Positions 47,521 to 59,265 of a DNA stretch of 64,000 nt are shown one piece after another. The DNA comes from Anarhynchus alexandrinus (lineage: Eukaryota; Chordata; Aves; Charadriiformes; Charadriidae). The notes beneath the pieces were generated by a model. That model had not been told where the DNA came from, did not search any database, and saw nothing but the letters and a program-made list of their open reading frames with translations. Position numbers and translations under genes: made by a program. The DNA lies in contig VUYV01000502.1 in assembly GCA_008711295.1 (NCBI GenBank), positions 178,718-242,717 on the forward strand. The letters are read 5' to 3'. Position 1 is the first letter of the stretch. Each line of letters starts with the position of its first letter.

Positions 47521-50500
47521 AACAGAAGTCTTTTTTTGGTTAAATACACACACACAATGCTTAAAGAGAAAAGAGAAGACAGGCTCACAGACACTGAATA
47601 TGAAAAACTGCGTAGCTGACAGGTATCAAACTCTGGAAATCGCCCATCTCTACGGAAAATGGTCCCAGCTGAGGGACCCTGCCGAGTCCCATTGCCAAGG
47701 TCGTCTGTAAAACCGTCGGGCTAACAACCACCCACGCGGCGCCGATCCGTTAAAGTGCGGCATAACTTAACTCAGCCTCCATTCCTCCTATAGAAAGGCG
47801 CAGATCGAATGATGATTATGTGACGGTCCGAGACAGCAAGAGGGAGCACTCGGGAGAGCAGCAGCGCCCTCGCAGTCTCACATTCCTAAAACATGCCAAA
47901 AAAATGGAAAGAAAAATCCTCACCGGGAGGATTTACATCCATTTCAGCAATGCGGTTGATAAATGATTAGCTGTACATCCTTCATCTGTTAACTCATTTA
48001 TTCCCTCAAACAGCTGCATCAGATTAGTCAGCCAAGACTTATTTTTAGGGACTCCATGGCAGGAGGGGGTTGTCACCACCACCCGCTTCCCGCTCAGCAA
48101 CGCATTGCCTTTTCTCCAGGAACCGATTCAGCGCTGTTCTTGAATGGAGCCAAGCCAGATGTTGGTAGCTTTTTACATGCTTTAAATAATGAACACTGGC
48201 TTTCGGTCACCACTCTCAAACCTCGACGTTAGCTGAAGCCAGCTGTGAGGGCCACAGCTCAGGTCACACCGTTCACCCGGGAGCATCAAAATCGGTGGCA
48301 CTTGGCGTCATGCAGCTTGATCGCTGGCTTGCTGCCGGCTACAGCCTTGGGCTGACCACCTCCTCCTCCCGTTCAGCACAGATGAAACGGACAATAGGAA
48401 ATGCAAATCACTGACCGGAGACAAAAGACTCCGGGCAACTAACGATGAGGATCTCAGCCGCCATCAGGAATAACCAATGTACGAACTCGCATGCCCATGT
48501 AGCTCCAGGTCGCGTCTGGAAACCAATTCAAGACAAACCCATCGACCGTTCTCCAGCGTAGCTGCAGACAGGGCATTGCTCACCCCATCGACCTCTGCTT
48601 TTAAGAAGGTTTCATAATAAGTAGCTCTCAGCTAAAGCGCACTTTGACATTTATTATCTCCAACCAAACACACCCATTAGTCTCTGACAAAGTTTGCCTT
48701 TGACAAAACATTTAAGGAATCGGTCAACGGCAACAAGAAGCGAGTCACCAGCGCAGAAAGACCTGCTGACCTGGGCACAGATGCTTTTAACATGACCAAC
48801 GGCTCAGCACAAAGACATTTTCCACAAATTCAACCCAATACTACAGGACACAGTTGCATGGCAGGATTGTCTCTCCTGCAAACCAGCTCTTCTAGAAGGA
48901 CTCAGGGAAGGATCGTGGTGGATAATCTGTTAAATGAGAGCTCTCTGTACAACACTGGAGTGAACGAGAAAAGGCAATAATGATTAAGAATGCCAAAACT
49001 AAATAATCTTGGAGTAGGAAAAGTAAAATTACCTTTGGGAATGGCTCTGGGGGTAACACCACTGTGTCCTGCCCTGTGCTACTGGTCAGGAAGGGTAGGG
49101 AAAAACGTTGAAGATGCAAACAAAAGCCTCAAGATGAATTAGAGAATAAGAAAAGCTGTAATATTCTAACTCGTTGAAAAGACGATTAAGGGGTAAATAA
49201 GGATAACTCCAGAGAACTCAAAATTAATAGAGGACTTCTCAGTTTAGCGTGCAATATGTTGTGACAAGAACCAGCAGCTGGAAGTTCTGGCCACAAAAGG
49301 AAACTCAACCTAAAGTATGGTACAAGTTTTCAAGAGTGACAGTAATGTAAGCACGGGACCAGGCTAGCAAGGACTGCGGTGGGTTCTCTGTTGACAACGT
49401 TCATTTTGTTGGCATGGATACTTTATTTTTTTTGTAACATCATCTTTTACCTCAGCACACCTATTGAACTGGAAGGAGTCAGATCAAATAGTCACAGTGA
49501 TGCTGCAACATCGGTGCCCATCAAATCACCCCCAGGAAAATTTTGTCTTTAACCCAAGCGCTTAGAAGCTTACTTATAAAAAAAGGAAGAGCTCACAGCT
49601 CTTTTTTTTTTTCCAAAAGAAACAAGGAAAACATTATTCCAGTTTCATGTTTCATACAAACAGAACACTTCCGAACCAGAAAGCAGACCCATCAATCCCC
49701 CCTCAGCAATGCACCACGCAGCAGAGCTGATCCTATATGGAGGTGAGAGGAAATCTTCCTGTGCCCAAGACAAGACATCAGTCCATTTGGAAGAACCATT
49801 TGATTTATAAAGATAACTCTTTAGAGAAAATAAATCAGAGTAAGGTTTCATTTCTCTTGCTCTTCTTTTCCTAAGCGTACATCATACTGGTGTATCATCT
49901 TCACCTATTAAGACGCAGTCTGAGATCCAAAACTGATTTTATTATAGGATTTATGTCTTTAATTTGAGTACAACTAGAATAAATGTCTCTGAAGAAACTT
50001 TTTGACCCTATAAGGACACACTATTACAATAAAAGATTGGAAGTTGCCCTACCGAGTATGCACTAAGTCCACTTGTTTCAAGGTGGTGGGTTAACCAACT
50101 CACAGCAAGTGTCATCCCAGACCAGGACAGAAAGAGAAAATCTGCAAATTCACAAAAAAAACCCAAACCAAAACCCTGTGGCATTGCATCTAGTGGGGAT
50201 TAATTCTGCTAAAGGGCAGCTTGGCCCCTCTGCTTTAGTCTGAGCAACCAGGTGGGTTTATAACGTTCCTGCGGAGGTGACACCGAGCAATCTGTCCTTC
50301 CCACGGCACCTCCACGCTGGACCAGACACACTTGCAGCACCTCCAACCTCACCTTCGACAGCCCGGTGTTAATACCCGCTTTGGCACTTGCAGCTTGTGG
50401 ACCTTTGGTAGAGACACAGCTCCCCAATAAGCAGCATCTCCCTCCCGTTCTCGTCTTCCCCCCCCCAACCCCCAGATACCAAAATATGCTGCAAACAGAG

Positions 50501-50645
50501 CTTTTACATTTGCTCCTTTAAAAAAAATCTAACTTTTCTTAATCTGCATCTTTGTCCAGGCTGCATCCAAGGGGGATCTTTGCTTACAAAAGGTCCCGCT
50601 GGCTTTTTATTCACTAGTTTTGCTGTGCTAGATAATAGACCTAGC

Positions 50646-50671
50646 TTTTTTTTTTTTAAAAAAAAAAAAAA
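50646..50671. repeat. T12-A14 self-complementary tract
   Basis: Twelve T followed directly by fourteen A. Able to fold on itself; possible sequencing or assembly weak spot. Confidence 0.95.
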
Positions 50672-50727
50672 CAACTACAAATTAGGAAATATTTTCAAAT
50701 ACAGTANATACTTTCAGATACAGTAGG

Positions 50728-50750
50728 ATTTTTGTTTGTTTGTTTGTTTC
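50728..50750. repeat. (TTTG)n microsatellite
   Basis: Four to five TTTG units after a T-run, about 20 bases downstream of the ambiguous base at 50707. Confidence 0.9.
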
Positions 50751-52110
50751 TCCTTTTGTTTGCTTCAAATTCCCGAATCCTGAGAGTTATCAGATAGCCA
50801 AGACAGACTTTTTTTTTCCATAAGGCAAAGTAAAAAAGAAAAAAAGCACATCTCAAAAAACCAAGACGTAGTAGCACGTTGTAAGGGAAAAGAGATCACA
50901 GCTAGCCTCAGACTGTGAGTTTTGCTGGAGAAGGACTTGCCCTGTCTCCCTCTCAAAGTCACTTCTCCCTGCTCTAATTTAATGAAATTTTCAAAAAACC
51001 CACTTTATTTTAAAGAGTCTACCACCTGGACGCTCCAGTGCGGTAAGAGGGCTGCTTTGCGGCATGAGCAGCGCCTGCTGCAGCAGAGTAGCACACACAA
51101 AGCACGGCACAAGCAATATTTTTTTGAAGGAAGAAAAATAAAAACAGCATGAGACCCAGAGGAAGTTTGAGAGGAGCCACCAAGGCACTTTAGTGTCTGC
51201 CACCAAATATCCAGTTTCACCTTAGATATGCTGAGAAAGGCAATTGTGGAGCTGCTCTGAAAAGGGCATCCCACCACTCATCACCGTCATTAAGGTGTTG
51301 ATTTGGTAACGCCCTTCAGCATGTGCTGAACTTTAACACGAGAGCCATGAGTGAAGCTACACATATGCTGCGAGTACTTTGCTGTGTCTGTACCAAATCT
51401 CTTCAATGACATTCTCACCCGCCTCCTCCCAGCCCCCCCATAGTTCCCTTAACATTTCAAAGATCGTTGCCATTAATTTTGGACGAGGATGCTAGACCCA
51501 AGGATTTAGTCCTATGACTGCACCTGGACAGCAGCTCTATTCCTTTTTTTGAAACAGGCTTTCCCGCTTCATCCGAGAGATAGGAACGCCAGGCACATTC
51601 AGTTAGGAAAAGGGATCCCTGTTTTGCTACAGGACCTCTCGTAGGAAGAGCACGGCTGAGCATCCCGGCCCCTCTCCCCCAGCCTGCACATCACAGCGCT
51701 GAGCGTGCAACAGCCACGGCGGTTTCCCAGGCACTGGCTGCTGCATGGTTCCTGTTTCTATGCATATTTATTCATAAAATCGAACAAACACGGGAATGAC
51801 TTAAGGTGAAAAAAGAATTAAGTGTCACAACAGGAAAGGCAAGAAATAAATCCCAAAATATCAGGTTAGTTTTAGTGGACAATTTTATTTATGTGCTGCA
51901 ATGAGCACTTACACCGAACTGGAAATTCAGCTGCTGCTGAAAGATTGAGGGATTGCAGCATCCCTCTGACAAGGTGCGATTTAAGGATGAATTTTATTTT
52001 TCCTAAGGAAACTTGATATTTTTCAGTGTTTTCATTTCCCCCCTTCCCCGAGTTAAATAATTTGGTTTAATTCTCGTGTTCTTAATGCATACCTGGTTGG
52101 CTTTCTCAGA

Positions 52111-52632
52111 TTACAGCACTCTGAGAACACAAGGTCTCTGTATCTTATGTGATAGACTTAGAGTTTCTGTCTCAAAAAGCTCATCTAAACTAGGCAATGT
52201 AGACTGAGGTAGACATGGAGGTGTCTCCCCACCATCACCAAATGAACTGAATCGAGTTGCAGCAGGGCCAGGACCTGCAGAGTCCCACAGTGGAGGGTTA
52301 CAGCTGGGTTGGGAGCAGGAGGAGAAAGGAGACAACGGGGAGTCAGAACTTTCTGCTTTGGCCAAACGGCGTCCAGATGTGGTGGGCTGACTCCAGAGTG
52401 AGAAGTTAAAGCCATCATTGGGGTCTCCCAAACCAGAGCCTAACTGGGACTCATCTACATCTCAACATGAATGAGAGCAATCAGGAAGTTAATCAGATTT
52501 ATGGCTGGATGCTGTAGCCCCAAGGAAGTGTTCTGGCAAGAGGATCGCTGCCAAGTCCTGTTTTCCCCCTTTACTAGAAAGCTGCTTTGGCAATATTAGG
52601 CTTTCAAGATCCTCTTTGCACAAAGGTAATTT
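52111..52632 (-). pseudogene. Possible decayed coding fragment (unrecognised)
   Basis: The minus frame ending at 52111 is open back to 52461 (about 116 codons) and is rich in Ser and Pro, with an acidic stretch near its end (SLDELFETETLS). No ATG starts it: the first methionine-capable codon is TTG at 52431. A TGA (52462-52464) and a TAA (52489-52491) interrupt it upstream, then the same frame is open again for 47 codons (52492-52632) with protein-like content (LAAILLPEHFLG). Continuity of frame across two stops is what an old pseudogene would show, but chance is quite possible. I recognise no family. Confidence 0.2.
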
Positions 52633-53664
52633 TCAAGAGCCATTTAAACATATTTTTGGCTGCTCTGTGCTGTCAGATCAGTGCTAAGCAGCCAGAGTAC
52701 ACCAAGAATCAGCATGTGTCAAAAGAAGAAGTTGGCTGGTGCTCGCTGCTGAGAGCGTGTGGGGCAGGAGGCGATCCAGCAGATCCAACAGCAGAGCTAC
52801 GTCTGCAATAGTACACCAACCAGGGTCACAACGGGGACTGGGACACTGACCCACAGTCATCCAGACAGTTCAGCTGGTAGCCCGATTCCCAGCAGTGCTT
52901 TGGCCCAAGGAAATGAGCACCAGGCAGGGCCCCAGCAGGATCCGAGGGACAAAAGAAACCACGGGTTGTTCCCACGTGTTTGCACATGAACCGCGTTGGG
53001 CCATCTGCCCCCAGGATGAGAGAAATGGGCTCTGCCTACAACATAGCTGTAGCCTAGGCTATGACGGCTACGTTTCCAGTTTTGCTGCTCATCTTTAGAC
53101 TTCAGTTCAGTCTCTCTCTTGTTCTTTTGCTCTCCTACAGCTGGTCTTTGATTTTGGACCGTAAGATAGAAGTCTACTGCGGAGGGCTGGAAAAAATGTC
53201 TTTACTCTCCCTAGCGCAGTTCTGGATGAAGACCCAATGATTTTGCAGATAAAGAACAATAAATAGCACAGTTACCAAATTGCATTGGCTCAAATTTAGA
53301 TTTGAGCAATGGGTGGCTAGTACTTACACGCACAAACACAAACGCTATTGATTTCCTCGAACCTACTTTACAGGAATCTGACCTAAAGAGCAGGTTAAAG
53401 AACAAGGTTCATCTCCTCTTTGTACTTGCACTGTTTGCTAAGCCACAGACACGCGTACTTGGAGCTGGTGTTTTTACAGGAGTTTGGAAACTCCTTGCCA
53501 CAGCAAACTCCTTGGCTCCCTTACCGGCTGGTGAAGGAGCTGCAGCACAGGCACAAGTAAGATGACCGGGCTCTATAGGAGGATGAAGAATTTCAAGGAA
53601 ACCAAAGACAACAGTGCCCAAAGAACATGAGCTGGAGGAACACAGTACAGAGGTGCAGTGGCTC
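52633..53664. other. Unique sequence without a supported gene
   Basis: Several short plus frames, none with a domain. No repeat recognised. Confidence 0.55.
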
Positions 53665-53770
53665 CTCACTTACAGTAGCTTAAGCGACTTACTCAAGGTC
53701 AGCAGAAGCTGAAGCCTGGGCCCCAGACTGCCCCAGTTACTGCTGAGCCAACTTCTCTTTCTGCTTCCCT
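53665..53770 (-). mobile_element. MIR-like ancient SINE fragment
   Basis: Plus strand 'cttaagcgacttactcaagg' then 'tcagcagaagctgaagcctg' and 'ccccagactgccccagttac' resembles the reverse complement of MIR ('ttaagtgacttgcccaaggt', 'cacacagc...agcc'). Shorter and more diverged than the copy at 20795. Confidence 0.5.
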
Positions 53771-56700
53771 TTTCCATTTTTATTTGCAGGCTGTATCTTT
53801 CCAGCTGGAAAATATCAACCCAGTGGGACATGGATTGCCTGTGAGGCAATTTGGATAGCTGCTAAATTAACTGGAGGAGAAAAGTCTGCAATGTATCTTC
53901 CCTCCAGTGGTAGATCAGCTCATGCCTAGAGGAGGTTTTGCTTTCAAAAGAGATACAGCACACATGCATGACTCCGATAAATCACAGCTGTCTCAGAGTG
54001 GTCCACTGCTCACACGTGAGAAACCCCATAACTGCAGGCGCTGCCCAGATAAAGGGAACCAGGTGTCCCCTACCTTTCCAGGATAAAACAAGATCAGAGA
54101 AATAACCTCTGCACCCTGAAAACCGCAGCATAGGCGTATAGCATTCTGCCCAAACAGCACTTGACAAAACGTTCCTAGCCAGTCTCGGCAGGTTGGCACC
54201 AGGCCCTCCTCCCATTTTAACCAAGTGCAGTCTAAAGCACCAAGAGATGTAAATGACTTATTTGAAGCTGTGCCCCAAGTGAGTAGCAGAAGTGGACTCT
54301 TGAAATCCCAGATCCCTGTTCTCATCTCTGCACTGGAACCCTGATGAGTCCACTACCGGACCTGGCAGGGCAGAGCGATAGAAAAGGAGAGTTACAGTCT
54401 ATCATAAAAATCATTCTATTATGAACTCCAGAACCATCAATACTACTTTATGAATTTCAGTTCCCTGGCTACCCTCTCCAGACCGTTTTTGTAGCGCTCT
54501 GTCAAGAAACAGAGCATGGCAGTCAGTGGGGGAACGGCTGTTGCATGAGAAACATTCCCCACTACTAAACCCAGACACTAACACTTTGCCTTTACCTTCA
54601 GCCCAAATTTTCCCTTTGATTTCCTGCCATTTCTGTTGCAGACGCTGCAGGTTCCTACATCCAGAGCTCATCATTCCTCCCTACATACAGCCCTTTCCAA
54701 ACAGCTCCATTCCCTTTCTAGTTCACTGTACGGCTGCAGCCACAAAAACTCAAGAACGAAATCCCTCTTCCATCTCACATGAAAGTCCCTGCTTGTAAGA
54801 GGGAAGTCCACAAAGCCACTGCAAGCTGAATTGAAGGGTTCTATCGGATCTCTGGGTTGTCTCAGCATGAATCAAATGTACAAAATATGCTCAAACTAGC
54901 AGAGAGAAAGATTTCTTGGAGGCAACAATAGATAACTTTCCACCCTTCAATTAAAAACACATGGAGTCACATTAGCTGGATCACAGGACTTGCCATAATA
55001 ACCCTTTGCATATCTTGCATCCAACAATGTCAAATCCTAGATTTGCAAATAGAAGCAAATCCCCTGAAGTTTGCCAAAATTACAGCATGAGTTGCCCTAA
55101 GGGAGAACTTTTACATCTCTGAGGCTGGCAATGAGTCTTAAGCCTCAAAGCATAGGGATGGAGCCTCGCAAATTTTATCCTCCCTAAGCTGGCAGTATTA
55201 CTCATGTGAAAAATTTCTCTGTTGCCATCCAGCCTATTCTCAATTCAGATGTTGTTTGTTATCTGATTAGTTTAAAAAGAGAGTGAAAAAAAAACACATT
55301 GAGGGCAGCATTTACTGGGATTTACTGATGGTGGAACTGTGGGACTGGGAAGCTCCAAAAGAGCGAGTTCGCCACGCTCTGTAAGCGGAGATGGTACAGG
55401 AGATATCCATGTGTAACGGGGCGTGGGGCCAGCTGCCATCATTTGAGTTGTGTCAGGGATGAATTAGTAGCATTGATTTCAGATGTTACCATGACCATAG
55501 GGAGTGTCTAAGAAAGGGAGCAGGGACCTTTGTATGCTTTCAGGATAATATAGTTACTATCCTTCAAAATCAAAGTCACTAGCTTTACTCTCTCTCTCTA
55601 TTCAGGGAACAGATAATACCATCAAAGCCTAAAACATTGTTAAAAGTATTGCTCTGGGGCCAGTTCATAAGCAATGCACCACAATAACAAATGAAATATG
55701 TGTATAAATATAAAAAAGAACATTTCCAGAAGATCAAGACTATGGGAATGAAAAGAAGATATACTCTCAGCAGAGGGTAGCTCCAATGACAGCTAAAGGA
55801 CAGCAAGAGTTTGAATTATCAGGAGCGAAGTTTGGGAGGAATTTTATTACTCTTCTAACTTCTGATCAGTGTCAGGAGAGAATTTGCTTCCACACAGACA
55901 GCGGTGAGGCAGGAGGAGGATGTGTACTGCAGAGAAGAAAGATCCCTGCAGATCAAGATGTTGGCATGGGAAACTGGCTTCTCCCCCCCGAGTCTCCGTG
56001 CATGAGAGAGGCAGGGAACCAGCCGGGACAAGCAAAAGGCCATGGTGTATCGAGCAGTACCCCGAGTGACTCATTGACTCCTGGAAGTTCCTTTATGCCT
56101 CAGCAACCACGCTGGGAGAAAAAGAGAAAAACAAACCCAACTCTTTTTCATCAGCATGTTACTTTTTTTTTCCCCCCACAAATTTTTAATGACAGGTGTG
56201 ATCTCTAACCATGGCTGCATTCCATATGTAGCATGCTGAGGCTTTGACTTCCTTTTGAGATTACTTAGTTTCTCCAGACAGAAATTAATAAAACAGCTGC
56301 CTTGTGAATATTACTCTGCTTTAATCAGCATTACATCTCAAGAGCTAAGAATGTATCATAATTGTCTTGGAAGAAAAAACTCCATTTCGCAATGAACAGA
56401 CCCATTTTGGCAGAACGCTTAGACCCATTTCTTGCATTTTCCCCCATCCTTTTGCTTTCTACAAGCGAGAACCTCACAACCTTGTTTGTGTGAAGTCCAT
56501 CTGCTCCTGTACCTGAAAGTGCCATAATCCTCTTTCTGTGACATCACTATAATTTCTTTCCCGCTACTGTCATATCAAAAGCAGGATTATGACTTCAGGT
56601 GGGGGAAATAAGCAACAAGAGCAGATGGGCCCTTAAGGAACAAAGATCACAAAGATCCTCTTCTCATGCAAATGCACCGACATACTAAAGAACAACTGGG

Positions 56701-59114
56701 GAGAAATGAAGAGAATTATATGATCCCAGCCCGGCATAATCTGGATGACAGCATAACATCTCTCAACCCATCTGTAGGGGTAAAACAGAATCCGACAGGA
56801 ACAAAGTCAAATAAAAATTTTCATCAGGAATAAAGCAGAGAGCAGGGGAAAACGGTCAGAAGTAGCAATGAATTTAAAATGGGTGGCAGAGCCAACTCTA
56901 TGGCAGGTGTAGACCTGTATAGGTCAAATATTTTTAAAGGAGTTACCCTAATTTATACCAGAGAGGAATATTTCGGGCTATGATAAATGTTAACAATCAC
57001 CAACTGAAGTATTACTCGGAAATGATTCATCCCAGCACACTGAAGTTGACAAAGGAATGAAGACCCCTTTCCACCAGCCATGGGCATTATAGTTCACTTG
57101 GAGATAAAGTCTGGATCCTACTACTTGCTTTACAGTACGAGTCCCATCGGCTGCAAGTCCTTAGTCATTACACTACAGTTTGTCACCTTTACAAGTTTGG
57201 TAATCTGCCTACTTAGTTTCTCCAAGTCAGCTAACCCAATTCCACTTCACTGTCTTCTCTGCAGCCCAGAGAACAGTTATATCTTCATTCACTAATGTTC
57301 TCATTCAAAAAAGAGGAAAATTCTTTTTTGTAGCTTTGCGTTAGTTTTGCCCAAACCAGTGACTCATCCAGGCTCACTCAGGTTTCAACTTCCTCCTGGT
57401 TCTGTTTCTCTTGCTCCTAAAGAAGCTTCTTTTCTACATTCCTGCCTGCCTGCTGTTCCACTTTGAGCTGGTTTTGTTTTATAAAAAGCTCTAATCAGAG
57501 TTCCAGACACAGGCAGTCACAAAGCCAATTACCCAGGCTCTGGCTTGGTTTTGGCCAGTTTGGAAAGCTAATTGGAGATGAACTGCTTCCAGCAGCCGCT
57601 GGAAGGTAGCTCTTCCCCTCAATTCTTCAACAACTTTTGCAGCATATTTCTCCAGGGGAGAGTCAGCTCTTACCAAGGTCTCGCTCTGCAGAACTCAGAA
57701 GATTCGGGGTGCAGCACCCATTGCTCTTGAGGCCGTCTTTCTCCTTCCAGTACATAGCAGTTTGGGATGCTTCAGACTTCTTGGCTCATCTCCGCCGAAC
57801 TGTCATGTATTTTCAGAATTCTGATCTGTCGCAGTACTGACAAGGTGTTCACATTGCTTTTTATACATAAATAAATGTGTGCTCGTTTATTTTTCCGTCT
57901 GTGAAGAATTGCGGCCCATGTGCTGTCAATCTAAATTAGATCAGTTAAGAACATTTTGTCATGTAAAATAAAGCTATAAAGTGGAGTTGCATGGGGAGAT
58001 GGTAATTGTGGATTCTGTTGAGCAACTGTTTTGTATTAGTGGGTGACTTTTACAGTAATCCTTTAATGCCTGTGTGTGCTACAGTTGCCTAACATGACTG
58101 AAGCAAGAGGGTTATCTCTGAAGGAAGAAGGAGAGCATTTAGGGCAATGGTAACTTGAAATGGCACCGATCACTGCTGTTATAATCCCCGGTAAACACCA
58201 GAATGAGAGGGGAGCTCACAGAAACGAGCTCGAGGTGCAAAGCTCACATAGCCATTTCAATACCAGACTTCGAAGGTCATAGTCTCGAGACATTGCACAG
58301 TGCTGTGTCTTTCTGTTGTTTTTAGGAATGTGCCTTAAGGTATTACAAGCAACGCGAACTCCAGGATTAGAGGGTCTGCATAGTTAGTTCCTAAAGCCTG
58401 GAGCCAAGCTTGTTACTGGCTTCTTCATAACTGGAAACTTGACCACCATGGCTCATTGCTTAAATCTACCGGGGGGAAGAGGTGGATGGAGCAGGAAACC
58501 AGCATGCGTATACCCCCAACACAGAGGGGTCTTGTCACCGACGTTCAATTCACACCCTCACAAGTTCTTTTATGGCATTCTGAGACCGGACAAACAAACC
58601 TGAAGCTTACAATCTGTCACAAAACAGAACCGTCATGCCCCAGACAAGTTTTACGGTAAGCAAGAGAGGGGAGAAACAAAAATCATGTATTTCACAAAAA
58701 CATCTCATTTGTTCTCAGAACAGAAAAGTTGCGGAATTCATTGCCCTTTTAGAGCTTTCCAAAAATACAGTAAGGCTGCTCTCAGTCAGCAAAAGCAAAA
58801 TTTTAAAATATATTTCATCTCAATGAATTTTCAGTTAGGAGGAACAAGATCAAACTGATTTCTATGCAGGCAAAAACAGTCACTTTGAAATTTCCTTTCC
58901 TGATCATGCTATACCTCAATTACTGACAGTATATTTTGTCCTAGAGTGGGTGGCTATATGGGAAGCTGTTATAGAGTAAGTTGTTTCTCTAAAGCTGGAC
59001 TGTCTTTGTTATGCTGCAGATCACTTGCGCAAAATAACACCGATTCCTCCATCACTAGGAAAAGGGATTAGTGCTTTACCCAAGCAGTCTTCAAAGGCGA
59101 TCTATACGCTTTGG
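53771..59114. other. Unique sequence without a supported gene
   Basis: No gene in 5.3 kb. The short minus frame 57491-57676 looks helical in composition but starts at TTG, ends quickly and has no acceptor. The block 57840-58090 is AT-rich with scattered CpG and reads like a conserved non-coding element, but conservation cannot be tested here. Confidence 0.6.
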
Positions 59115-59265
59115 TTAGACTCACAGATTTTCCTGAAAGGACTGCTAAATCATCTAGTATGACCTCTGTATAACACATGCCATAGGATTTTAGGCTACCA
59201 CTATAATAAACTCTGTAATTCCTCTTTGAAGCACATGTTCTGAGAAGGCATCACGACCTTACAGT
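59115..59265 (-). mobile_element. Ancient CR1-like LINE 3' fragment
   Basis: Plus strand 'aaatcatctagtatgacctc', 'tgtataacacatgccatagg', 'ctctgtaattcctctttgaa' follows the reverse complement of the amniote CR1 3' end ('atcatctagtctgacctcct', 'gtataacacaggccatagaa', '...taattcctg'). It represents the 3'-most part of the same old family seen at 47245. Confidence 0.7.

Larger units (their letters stand above)
47521..52110. other. Unique sequence without a supported gene
   Basis: No gene in 4.6 kb. Contains simple repeats near 50.5-50.75 kb and an N at 50707. Low-complexity A/T rich patches at 49400-49620. Confidence 0.6.

Noticed and set aside
57491..57676. Minus frame with helix-like peptide
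   Set aside because: It begins at a TTG that overlaps a GTAAGA-type word, is only 61 codons long, and has no acceptor upstream.
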